NCBI GenBank assembly: GCA_017405595.1
Contig: JAFRAC010000017.1
Span: 87,092-151,091, forward strand
Direction of reading: 5' to 3'
Origin: Thermoguttaceae bacterium
GTDB lineage: Bacteria > Planctomycetota > Planctomycetia > Pirellulales > Thermoguttaceae
DNA: 64,000 nt
Below, piece after piece: positions 1 through 6,739 of the stretch. A program made the position numbers and the translations under genes. Within the stretch, counting starts at the first letter, position 1; each line of letters begins with the position of its first letter. The notes beneath the pieces were generated by a model, which was given only the letters and a program-made list of their open reading frames with translations, searched no databases and was not told the DNA's origin.

Positions 1-2
1 AT

Positions 3-377
3 GCCCCCTACGACGACATCTCGCTCACGTCCGCGGGTCTGGCGATTGCGCAGGATGTTTTCAGCCGCCACAAGCGCCTGAAAGCTTTCCTCAAGAACAT
101 GCTTGGGGTGCCGGAAAAGGAAGCTGACGAAACGGCCTGCAAAATGGAGCACACCGTTTCGGCGGCGACGATCGGCAAACTGGTTCGCTTCGCGGAGTTC
201 ATCGAGTCGTGTCCCCGGGGGGGGCGGCTTTGGATATCGGGGTTCGAACATGACTGCGATCCCGATCATTCGCTGGAGCAGTGCCGCCAGTGCGTCGCCG
301 TCACGCTCGGCCGGATCGATCAGCAGCTGGCGCATACGCCCGATGCCGTAAAACCGTCCCGAAAACCGCGAAAATAG
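3..377 (+). CDS. DtxR/MntR-family metal-dependent repressor (5' truncated by window edge)
   Basis: Partial CDS: the reading frame is open from the window edge (codons from position 3) to TAG at 375-377, about 124 residues. The visible start (LTSAGLAIAQDVFSRHKRLKAFL) is cut here to its key part: the end of the winged-helix domain, LTSAG, followed by the long RHKRLKAFL helix typical of DtxR/MntR. The dimerisation and metal-binding domain follows, with the family signature ETACKMEH, which carries the Cys, Glu and His metal ligands. A second His/Cys-rich segment (FEHDCDPDHSLEQC) lies near the C-terminus. By family knowledge it is a Fe(II)- or Mn(II)-activated repressor. It lies 62 bp upstream of feoA and close to a DtxR-type palindrome at 701-716, so it very probably autoregulates ferrous iron uptake. 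Whether the metal is iron or manganese cannot be told from this fragment; the feo context favours iron. Confidence 0.88.
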   Translation, partial: APYDDISLTSAGLAIAQDVFSRHKRLKAFLKNMLGVPEKEADETACKMEHTVSAATIGKLVRFAEFIESCPRGGRLWISGFEHDCDPDHSLEQCRQCVAVTLGRIDQQLAHTPDAVKPSRKPRK

Positions 378-439
378 AGTGCCGGTACGAAACCGGCAAA
401 CAGACAGACGTTTTGAAAAACTGAAACCTGGAGATTACG

Positions 440-655
440 ATGACACTGTCAAGCGTCAAGAATGGTAAGCGCGTTACCATCGTCTCCATCAACCTCGGCG
501 ATGAATCGGTCGTGCGCCTTTCATCGCTCGGGTTGGTTCCCGGAGCGAAAATCCGCGTTGTCTATAACTCGATGCCGAAAGTTTCGGTCATTGAGTGCCT
601 CGGTTCCCGGTTCGCCCTCGGCCGCGGAATCCCTGATTTCGTCGAGGTTCGTTAA
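440..655 (+). CDS. feoA: FeoA-like ferrous iron transport accessory protein
   Basis: 71 residues, the usual FeoA length. The sequence has the SH3-like FeoA pattern: an N-terminal strand (KNGKRVTIVSINLGDES), the conserved LSSLGLVPGAKIRVV segment, and a C-terminal strand ending in the short FALGRGIPDFVEVR. FeoA is a small cytoplasmic protein needed for full FeoB activity. An AUG start follows a weak ribosome binding site (ACCTGGAG, about 8 bases upstream). It sits between the DtxR-type regulator and feoB, so all three probably form one iron-responsive unit; a hairpin with a T-tract just after the gene may reduce readthrough into feoB, which has its own operator. Confidence 0.9.
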   Translation: MTLSSVKNGKRVTIVSINLGDESVVRLSSLGLVPGAKIRVVYNSMPKVSVIECLGSRFALGRGIPDFVEVR

Positions 656-660
656 TCCCA

Positions 661-690
661 AAAGAGAAGGTTGAAAACCTTCTTCTTTTT
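661..690 (+). terminator. Intrinsic terminator-like hairpin after feoA
   Basis: AGAAGG and CCTTCT form a 6-bp stem around a 7-base loop (TTGAAAA), with A-rich sequence before it and TCTTTTTTT-like sequence after it. It ends immediately before the putative feoB promoter, so feoA and feoB may be partly uncoupled. Confidence 0.6.
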
Positions 691-700
691 TGGACTATAG

Positions 701-716
701 TTTAGGCTAGCCTAAA
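701..716. promoter_or_regulatory. DtxR-type operator palindrome upstream of feoB
   Basis: TTTAGGCTAGCCTAAA is a perfect 16-bp palindrome. It matches the core of DtxR/IdeR-class operators (TTAGGnTAGnCTAA type). A TATAGT -10-like hexamer lies directly upstream at 696-701, so a bound repressor would cover the transcription start. The DtxR-type regulator gene lies 324 bp upstream and feoB starts 68 bp downstream. The palindrome is seen directly; the regulator-site match is inferred from family knowledge and proximity. Confidence 0.85.
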
Positions 717-784
717 GTGAGTGCCCGCTAACGGGCCGGCTTGGTTTTTTTATCCGGAAGCGGTTGTTAAAAGAGATTGGCTGA

Positions 785-3157
785 ATGATGTCTACTGAAC
801 CTGTCACCAAAATTCGAGTCGCGTTCGCGGGAAACCCGAACAGCGGCAAATCAACGGTCTTTAACCACATGACCGGCGCCCGGCAGCATGTCGGTAACTT
901 TCCCGGGGTCACGGTTGAACGTTACGAGGGGCGCACCACGTCCGGCGGAGTGACGGTCGATATTGTCGACCTTCCCGGCCTTTACAGCATTGATTCGAAA
1001 AACGACGAGGAAAAAGTCGCCGGCGATTATCTCCGCAACGAGGATTACGATGCCATCGTCGATGTTGTCGATGCCTCGGCGCTGGAACGCAACCTCTATC
1101 TCACCGAACAGCTCAAAGAACTGAATCGGCCGGTCGTGGTCGCTCTGAATATGGTCGATGTGGCGCGCCGGCGCGGGATGGAAATCGATGTCGAAAAACT
1201 GAGTCAGGAACTCGGTCTTCCCGTGATTGAAACGGTGGCCAGCCGCGGGAAGGGGATCAAGGAAGTTTTGAAAAAAATGACCGAACTCGGCATCGAGGGG
1301 CGCCGCAACCCGCGTCCCGCGCCGGTTCCCGCCAGTGCCGACCGGGATGTCGAAATACCCGAAGAGTGTTCCGGCGCCTGCCCCGGCTGCTCTCATGGCT
1401 GTGTGCGGGTTGTTGCGCTCGACATGCAGCGGTTCAAGCAGATCAACGAGATCTGCACCCGTGTTGTTCAGCATACCGCCGAGATCGACAAGACTTTTTC
1501 GGACAGGGTCGACGCGATTCTCACGAACCGCTTTCTCGGGATTCCGATCTTCCTTGTCCTGATGTACATCGTTTTTTGGCTGACGTTCACGCTGGGCGCC
1601 TATCCGATGGACTGGATTGAGAGCGGTTTCAACTGGCTCGGCGAGTACTTCTCGGAAAAACTCCCCGAAGGCTCGTTCCTTCAGTCGCTGATCGTCGACG
1701 GGGTGATCGGCGGGGTCGGCGGGGTGATCGTCTTCCTCCCGAACATCGTCATCCTCTTCCTGGCGATCTCCTTTTTGGAAGACTCCGGATATCTTGCCCG
1801 CGCGGCGGTGCTGTGCGACCGCTGGATGTCGAAGCTCGGCCTTCCGGGACGGAGCATTGTTCCCTTCCTCGTCGGTTTCGGCTGCGGTGTTCCGGCAATG
1901 ATGTCGACCCGGATGATCCTGAACAAAAAGGAGCGTTTCATCTCTCTCTTTGTGATTCCGTTCTTCAGTTGCGGCGCCCGGCTGCCGATTTACGCTCTTT
2001 TGATTCCGGCGTTTTTCGCACCGAAATGGCAGGCTCCGGTTCTCTGGATGATCTATGTTCTCGGGATTATCGTGGCGATGATTGTCGCGAAGATCATGAG
2101 TCTCGTCATGAAGCAAAACTCCGAGAGCACCTCGTTCCTTATTGAACTTCCCCCGTATCACCTTCCGACATTCCGCACGGTCGGTCTGAAAACGTGGGAA
2201 CGTTCGCTCGGTTACCTCAAGAAAGCGGGTACCGTCATTCTCGCGGCATCGCTGATCCTCTGGTTCCTGACCTCTTACCCCAAAGCGCCTGAGGCTGTTG
2301 CCGAAAAGATTCAGTCCGGCCGCGCGTCGGTTGAGGCGCTTCTGGAGGATCTTCCCGAAGGGAGCAACGATGAGATTGTCGCCGCCCTGAAGGGGAAAAT
2401 CAACGCTCTGCCCGACCTGAGCGATGAGACCAAAGAGGAGCTTGGAAAAGCCCTCGACGATGCCGCCGCCCCGACCGTGAATGTCGATCAGCTGAAAGAG
2501 GCGTTCCCGGGAATTGAGGCGCTGGCGTTATCCGAGGCCGCTGTCACCGAGGCGCTCGACGCGGCCCTTGAAGAGGAGGAAGCCGAAGAGCCTGTTCTTG
2601 CCGCTGACAGCGTCAGGGATATTCTTGCCGATGTCGAAAGCTTGGACGATGAAGTCCGTGAAAAGTTGGAATCTCTGGTAGAAAAAGCCGCGGTCGAGCC
2701 GACCCTTGCGGCCGGGAATCTGGGAGAACAGCTTGGGGTTGTGTTTGATCACGAGGAAAGTCAGGCCGACCTTGGAGCCAGTTTTTCCGGTACGATCGGC
2801 CGGGTGCTCGAACCGATTCTCCGTCCCCTTGGTTTTGACTGGAAAATCGGGACGGCGCTGGTCGGCGCGATCGCGGCGAAAGAGGTCTTTGTGGCGCAAA
2901 TGGGGATCGTCTACTCGGTCGGCGAGGAGGATGAGGCCGGTTTGGGTGACATTCTTCAGAAACAGTACACCCCTCTGCAGGCCCTCTGCATGATGGTTTT
3001 CTGTCTTCTTTCGGCCCCCTGCGCCGCGAGTCTGGCGGTGATGGCCAAAGAGACACAGTCCTGGGCCTGGGCCTGGGGGCAGTTCTTTACCCTTGAAGTG
3101 GTTGCCTGGATTGTGACGTTCATCTTCTATCAGGTCGGGATCCGCTTCTTTGCCTGA
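785..3157 (+). CDS. feoB: Ferrous iron transporter FeoB with extra Cys cluster and acidic insert
   Basis: 790 residues. FeoB imports Fe(II) across the inner membrane using an N-terminal G-protein domain. G1 is GNPNSGKST (about residues 16-24), G3 is DLPGLYS, G4 is NMVD. The polytopic core shows the GFGCGVPAMMSTR and FFSCGARLPIYALL Gate motifs. Two features are unusual. A CX3CX2CX3C cluster (Cys195, 199, 202, 206) lies between the G domain and the helical spacer. An Ala/Glu/Asp-rich, probably helical insert of about 150 residues (roughly 500-655) separates the two membrane halves. Two adjacent AUG codons could start it. The DtxR-type palindrome upstream implies metal repression. Identification is secure; the roles of the insert and Cys cluster are unknown. 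Confidence 0.95.
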   Translation: MMSTEPVTKIRVAFAGNPNSGKSTVFNHMTGARQHVGNFPGVTVERYEGRTTSGGVTVDIVDLPGLYSIDSKNDEEKVAGDYLRNEDYDAIVDVVDASALERNLYLTEQLKELNRPVVVALNMVDVARRRGMEIDVEKLSQELGLPVIETVASRGKGIKEVLKKMTELGIEGRRNPRPAPVPASADRDVEIPEECSGACPGCSHGCVRVVALDMQRFKQINEICTRVVQHTAEIDKTFSDRVDAILTNRFLGIPIFLVLMYIVFWLTFTLGAYPMDWIESGFNWLGEYFSEKLPEGSFLQSLIVDGVIGGVGGVIVFLPNIVILFLAISFLEDSGYLARAAVLCDRWMSKLGLPGRSIVPFLVGFGCGVPAMMSTRMILNKKERFISLFVIPFFSCGARLPIYALLIPAFFAPKWQAPVLWMIYVLGIIVAMIVAKIMSLVMKQNSESTSFLIELPPYHLPTFRTVGLKTWERSLGYLKKAGTVILAASLILWFLTSYPKAPEAVAEKIQSGRASVEALLEDLPEGSNDEIVAALKGKINALPDLSDETKEELGKALDDAAAPTVNVDQLKEAFPGIEALALSEAAVTEALDAALEEEEAEEPVLAADSVRDILADVESLDDEVREKLESLVEKAAVEPTLAAGNLGEQLGVVFDHEESQADLGASFSGTIGRVLEPILRPLGFDWKIGTALVGAIAAKEVFVAQMGIVYSVGEEDEAGLGDILQKQYTPLQALCMMVFCLLSAPCAASLAVMAKETQSWAWAWGQFFTLEVVAWIVTFIFYQVGIRFFA

Positions 3158-3164
3158 GTTCACT

Positions 3165-3189
3165 GAGGAATCATCCGGTTCCTCTTTTT
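3165..3189 (+). terminator. Terminator after feoB
   Basis: GAGGAA (3165-3170) and TTCCTC (3179-3184) form a stem around an 8-base loop and are followed by TTTTT. It starts 8 bp after the feoB stop codon. Confidence 0.75.
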
Positions 3190-3199
3190 GCAGATTTTC

Positions 3200-3228
3200 T
3201 TGACCTTGGCACTTCCTGCCTGTATAAT
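3200..3228 (+). promoter_or_regulatory. Sigma70-type promoter for the SGNH/DUF4886 gene
   Basis: TTGACC (3200-3205), 17-bp spacer, TATAAT (3223-3228). The gene starts about 35 bp downstream. The -10 box lies inside the loop of a 10-bp inverted repeat described separately. Confidence 0.75.
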
Positions 3229-3244
3229 CCGGGGAGTGCCAAGG
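3204..3244. repeat. 10-bp perfect inverted repeat enclosing a -10 box, followed by T6
   Basis: CCTTGGCACT (3204-3213) and AGTGCCAAGG (3235-3244) are exact reverse complements 21 bases apart, with TATAAT between them and TTTTTT straight after. For transcripts coming from feoB this reads as an intrinsic terminator. For the promoter it encloses, it could be an operator. Transcripts from that promoter would begin near 3235 and so would lack the hairpin. Confidence 0.6.
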
Positions 3245-3264
3245 TTTTTTGTTCGGGGGTGAAA

Positions 3265-4149
3265 ATGAGCGTTTTTCAAAGGTCGGTCTCTGTCGTTTTC
3301 CCGTTCCTTTTACTGGTGGGCGGTTTGACTCTCCTCGGTGCCGAAGAGCTCAATGTGCTGATGATCGGCAACAGCTTTTCTCAGTCCCTTTTCGGCATGC
3401 TGGAGCCGGTCGCCGAGTCGGTTCCCGACTGCCGGATTCATTTGGAAGGAATTGTGATTCCCGGCTGTTCGCTCGAACAGCACTGGAACAACATCCTTGC
3501 CGAAGAGGCGGATCGGGACAGCCGTTTCTTTCCCGATTTCACGTATCGGGAAAAGCTGGAAAGCCGCCCGTGGGATTACGTGACACTTCAGCAGAAGAGC
3601 CCGATCAGCTGGATTGCCGGGAGCTACTGGCCGTGGGCCGGGGATTTGACCGGCTACATCCGCAAATATGCCCCGACCGCCGAACCGGTGATTCAGCAGA
3701 CATGGTCGTACCGGCCCGATGACCGGCGTCTTTCCGAATGGAATATGACCCAATCCGAAATGGACGAGAAGGTCTTTGCCGCGTATCGGCAGGCGGCGGA
3801 AAAACTCGGTCTCCGCGTGATTCCGGTCGGTTTGGCGGTCAAACTGGCGCGCGCCGAACAGCCGGGCGGCTACCAGGCGTTTCACCCCGCCGACTACACC
3901 TATCCGGACCTGCCCGACATCAACCGCTATTTTACCGGCCAGCTCTTCTGGTCCAAAGACAAGACGCGCATCGAGGGGGACACCTATCATCTGAATCTGC
4001 GCGGCCGCTACCTTCAGGCGTGCGTTTGGTTTGCCTTCCTCTTCGGGCGTTCCGCCGAAGAGATCACCTATGTTCCGGAAGGGATTACCGGCGAGGATGC
4101 CCGCTTCATGCGCCGCGTTGCCGACGAGGCGATTCAGCGGTACCGCTGA
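3265..4149 (+). CDS. Exported SGNH-hydrolase-like protein (DUF4886 type)
   Basis: About 294 residues. An N-terminal hydrophobic stretch (VFPFLLLVGGLTLLGAEE) reads as a Sec signal peptide ending near residue 25. The mature part starts ELNVLMIGNSFSQSLFGML; the GNS(F/Y) block is the block-I serine motif of SGNH/DUF4886 proteins. A late YHLNLRGRYLQACVWF segment supplies the expected catalytic His. By family it is a periplasmic or secreted esterase-like hydrolase of unknown substrate. The ATG at 3265 is 5 bases after GGGGG and was preferred; an in-frame GTG at 3259 is the alternative. It is monocistronic, with its own promoter. Confidence 0.7.
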   Translation: MSVFQRSVSVVFPFLLLVGGLTLLGAEELNVLMIGNSFSQSLFGMLEPVAESVPDCRIHLEGIVIPGCSLEQHWNNILAEEADRDSRFFPDFTYREKLESRPWDYVTLQQKSPISWIAGSYWPWAGDLTGYIRKYAPTAEPVIQQTWSYRPDDRRLSEWNMTQSEMDEKVFAAYRQAAEKLGLRVIPVGLAVKLARAEQPGGYQAFHPADYTYPDLPDINRYFTGQLFWSKDKTRIEGDTYHLNLRGRYLQACVWFAFLFGRSAEEITYVPEGITGEDARFMRRVADEAIQRYR

Positions 4150-4170
4150 AAAGAGGCAGGTCTCTCCCCC

Positions 4171-4198
4171 TTGCCGAAACGCCGCATCGGAGTATAAT
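4171..4198 (+). promoter_or_regulatory. Promoter for the small basic protein gene
   Basis: TTGCCG (4171-4176), 16-bp spacer, TATAAT (4193-4198); the 32-codon gene starts 69 bp downstream and ends in a strong terminator, so it is an independent unit. Confidence 0.7.
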
Positions 4199-4267
4199 GG
4201 CTCCGATTTGTTCTGCGGCATTGGCCGCTGAATTGTTTACCTTCCAGTTATCACAGAGAGTATTACC

Positions 4268-4366
4268 ATGTCGAAGCCCGGAAGAACCCTGAAAAAGGCG
4301 AATCACGGTAAACGCCCCGCGAACGCGAAAGCCCGCAAAGCGAAGCGTCACGCCGTTAAGACCTGA
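4268..4366 (+). CDS. Small, very basic protein (32 aa)
   Basis: An ATG at 4268 opens a 32-residue frame ending TGA at 4364-4366. It reads MSKPGRTLKKANHGKR followed by PANAKARKAKRHAVKT: 13 Lys/Arg and two His, no acidic residue. Such a composition is typical of ribosome- or RNA-associated small proteins; I do not recognise a named family with certainty. Support for it being real: an AGAGAG ribosome-binding-like stretch upstream, a TTGCCG-16-TATAAT promoter, and a long terminator hairpin straight after. Function is not assigned. Confidence 0.7.
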   Translation: MSKPGRTLKKANHGKRPANAKARKAKRHAVKT

Positions 4367-4401
4367 TCTTTCGCCCTTCCGCCGTTCTGCGGCGGTAGCT
4401 G

Positions 4402-4466
4402 TGTCATAAAAAAGGAGTGATCGTTTCTTTGTACGCAGAGGAAACGGTGACTCTTTTTTTATGACA
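4402..4466. terminator. Long bidirectional terminator hairpin
   Basis: Arms 4402-4427 and 4441-4466 are nearly complementary over 26 bases (about two imperfect pairs) with a 13-base loop. A-tract and T-tract are built into the outer stem, so it can terminate transcription in either direction. Confidence 0.85.
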
Positions 4467-4515
4467 TTCTTCTTTTTCTGTTTCGAGCGAATTGCCCCAT
4501 TACCCTGAAAAGCCG

Positions 4516-5022
4516 ATGGTCAAGAAAGAGTTTTTAGTTTCCCCCGAACTGTATAACATCAACGAGCCGATCGCGGGGCTCGGCGAGATTGAAAAGTACA
4601 ACCCCCAGCGGTTTGAGATGCAGCAGCTCACGGCGATTGTTTACGACAACGCCGAAGATTTTACCTGCGTCGGCTACAAGGATATGACGGACAGCGAATT
4701 CTGGGTCCGGGGGCATATGCCCGGCAAACCGATTCTGCCGGGGGTGATTATCTGCGAGGCCGCCGCCCAGCTGGCAAGTTATTACTGCGGCAAACACGCG
4801 ATGGCCGAAGGGGCGATGATGGGATTTGCCGGATTGGAAGACGTGAAGTTCCGCGGCCTTGTCCGTCCCGGCGACCGGCTCGTTATCCAGGCCAAGATGC
4901 TCCGGATGAGGAAATTCCTGGTCACGGCGCAGTTCATGGCGCTGGTGGGCGAGAATATCGTTGCCGAAGGGGTGGTCAAGGGTTTCCCCCTTTCCGAAAA
5001 GCTCCTCAATAACGAAAAGTGA
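4516..5022 (+). CDS. FabZ/FabA-like 3-hydroxyacyl-ACP dehydratase (hot-dog fold)
   Basis: About 168 residues. The diagnostic dehydratase motif GHMPGKPILPGVIICEAAAQ contains the catalytic His and, on the following helix, the acidic residue. The segment after it (GFAGLEDVKFRGLVRPGDRL) matches FabZ strand order. The likely reaction is dehydration of 3-hydroxyacyl-ACP in fatty acid or related lipid synthesis. The N-terminus is about 25 residues longer than typical FabZ. The ATG at 4516 was preferred to an in-frame TTG at 4492; neither has a strong ribosome binding site. trmB follows 28 bp downstream and is probably co-transcribed. Confidence 0.8.
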   Translation: MVKKEFLVSPELYNINEPIAGLGEIEKYNPQRFEMQQLTAIVYDNAEDFTCVGYKDMTDSEFWVRGHMPGKPILPGVIICEAAAQLASYYCGKHAMAEGAMMGFAGLEDVKFRGLVRPGDRLVIQAKMLRMRKFLVTAQFMALVGENIVAEGVVKGFPLSEKLLNNEK

Positions 5023-5050
5023 TTCCCGCGAAACAGTCTGATACGCATTC

Positions 5051-5815
5051 ATGGGCCGCCGCAGTTTTGCCAAAATTATCGGAAATCGGGATCTCTCGGG
5101 CCGGATCAAAAAAGGGGATGAAATCCCCCGGCCGTGGAACCCCCTCGCCCTTTTTGGCCGGGAAGCGCCGATCGAGCTGGAAATCGGCTGCGGAAAAGGG
5201 ATGTTTCTCGCCTCTGCGGCGGCGGCCGAGCCTTCCCGCGACTTTATCGGAGTCGAAGTCGCCTACCGGTACGCGCTGATGGCCGCGGCCGGACTGGTGA
5301 AAGCGAATCTGACGAACGGGCTGGTTCTTTGCGCCGATGCCGCGCCCCTTCTGGCCGATTGGATCCCCAGCGCCTCTTTGGCGGCCGTACACATCTATTT
5401 TCCCGATCCGTGGTGGAAGAAGTCGCACCGCAAACGGCGTATTGTACGCGCCGATGTGGTCAGACTGATCGAAGACCGTCTGCTTCCGGGGGGGCGGCTC
5501 TGGCTCAGAACCGATGTGGAAGAGTATTTCCGGGAATCTCTCGGCATTCTGGCGTCCGAGACGCGTCTTCTCGGTCCCGAACCGGATCCGCGTCTTCCCG
5601 CAGATCCGAAGGCGGCCGCCGAAGGGGACCGCTTCCGGTCGGGAGAAAAGGAGAATCTTCCCTATTACGGCGAAAACGGGAATCAGAACCCTCCGGTTCC
5701 CCGCGCCGGCCGCGGCGATTTCCTGACCCACTTTGAACGGCGGACCCGCCTTAACGGACTACCGGTCTGGGGCGCTGTTTTTCAGAAGCGCGCCGAGGGC
5801 GAATCAAAAAAGTAG
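5051..5815 (+). CDS. trmB: tRNA (guanine-N7)-methyltransferase TrmB
   Basis: 254 residues. SAM-binding motif I is ELEIGCGKGMFL; motif II is FIGVEVAYRYAL; the TrmB signature VHIYFPDPWWKKSHRKRR is complete, including PDPW and the basic KK-H-KRR run that contacts tRNA. It methylates G46 in the variable loop of tRNAs. The C-terminus is longer than usual, with NYG/RAGRGDFLTHFE-type sequence in the substrate region. It lies 28 bp after the dehydratase gene and is followed by a strong terminator. Confidence 0.93.
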   Translation: MGRRSFAKIIGNRDLSGRIKKGDEIPRPWNPLALFGREAPIELEIGCGKGMFLASAAAAEPSRDFIGVEVAYRYALMAAAGLVKANLTNGLVLCADAAPLLADWIPSASLAAVHIYFPDPWWKKSHRKRRIVRADVVRLIEDRLLPGGRLWLRTDVEEYFRESLGILASETRLLGPEPDPRLPADPKAAAEGDRFRSGEKENLPYYGENGNQNPPVPRAGRGDFLTHFERRTRLNGLPVWGAVFQKRAEGESKK

Positions 5816-5851
5816 CGGTGTTCCGGCCTAAAGCCGTGCGCATTCCATCAA

Positions 5852-5880
5852 AAAAGGGCGCGGAGTTCCGCGCCCTTTTA
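5852..5880. terminator. Bidirectional terminator between trmB and the minus-strand gene
   Basis: AAAGGGCGCGGA and TCCGCGCCCTTT form a 12-bp stem with a 2-4 base loop, with A-run and T-run flanks. It serves convergent genes on both sides. Confidence 0.9.
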
Positions 5881-5906
5881 CTGTTTAGGGAAGGAATTGA
5901 ACGGGA

Positions 5907-6404
5907 CTATTTCCCCGGCTTGGCGGGAACAGAAGTCTCGGGAGCGCTGGCCAGCTGCGAGAGAACCTGTACCAGGGAATTGAGATGAATGATCCGCGGT
6001 CCGTATTTGTCGACAAACTCGGCAAGGGCAAAATCGCCGTCTTGCAGAACGTCGTAGTTGACATCGATTTCATCGGAAAGGGAATCGATAAAGTCGGTCT
6101 GGATTTGACTGAGCTTTTCCGCGGCATCTTTACAGGCACGCGACAGGCGCGGATTGGACTCTTTCCACTGGGCCAGTTCGGCGGCCCGCTGGCGGCCGGC
6201 CGCGCTGAACTGCTCGAGAAGCTCCTCTAAAAGCTCGTTCTGCCGGTTTTGGGCGGCGAGGGTGCGGTCTTGGAGCTGAACCGAGCGGCGGGTGAGCGCG
6301 ACGAGTTCGGAAAGATCGCCTGTTCGGGGAATGGTGTTAGAAGAATCAACCTGGGCGTTAACCGGTCTGACCGGACTTTTATCGTTGAGAATCCAGCTTG
6401 TCAT
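5907..6404 (-). CDS. Coiled-coil hypothetical protein
   Basis: 165 residues, no signal peptide or membrane segment. The central part (LVALTRRSVQLQDRTLAAQNRQ to QFSAAGRQRAAELAQW region) has heptad-like Leu spacing and many Gln/Glu/Arg, so it is probably a coiled coil. The C-terminal half (FIDSLSDEIDVNYDVLQDGDFALAEFVDKYG) looks globular. I recognise no family. The start at 6404 has only a weak AAGG upstream. A TATAAT on the minus strand at 6557-6562 may be its promoter. It converges on trmB. Confidence 0.6.
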   Translation of the reverse strand: MTSWILNDKSPVRPVNAQVDSSNTIPRTGDLSELVALTRRSVQLQDRTLAAQNRQNELLEELLEQFSAAGRQRAAELAQWKESNPRLSRACKDAAEKLSQIQTDFIDSLSDEIDVNYDVLQDGDFALAEFVDKYGPRIIHLNSLVQVLSQLASAPETSVPAKPGK

Positions 6405-6739
6405 TGTGCCTTGCCGAGGGGGAAATGCAAACGCCCCCTTCGCTTTTTAGGTGTACGCGGCTCCCTAGGAGACGCAAAAACAGATGCGCGGCCTGACATT
6501 GTTCTTTCAACAGTATAAGAGAACGGCACGCGCCACAGCCCCCCTGCCTAAAAAACATTATACCCAAAACGAAGGATTTTACAGTATCTTTTTGGGTAAA
6601 TTAGGGAGTTTTTTCAATTTTTCGGGGGGAACCTGAACTCACAGAGTCCGACAAAAACTCCCGGCCTTCCGAACAGGGCAGAAGGCAGGGGAGAGGGGCT
6701 CTTGCCGGGAAAAGAACCCCTCTTTCTTCGCTGCGGGGG
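6405..6739. other. Intergenic region between two minus-strand genes
   Basis: 335 bp without a convincing gene. On the minus strand there is a TATAAT (plus-strand ATTATA, 6557-6562) likely driving the downstream coiled-coil gene. Near 6665-6690 the minus strand carries GCCTTC...GAAGGC followed by a T-containing run, a possible terminator for the isomerase gene. A reverse-frame ORF at 6379-6567 has atypical composition and was not accepted. Confidence 0.4.

Noticed and set aside
851..2161. 436-codon minus-strand frame opposite feoB
   Set aside because: Shadow of feoB; no recognisable domain.
6379..6567. Short minus-strand frame upstream of the coiled-coil gene
   Set aside because: Overlaps the accepted gene start and promoter; Cys/Arg-rich random composition.
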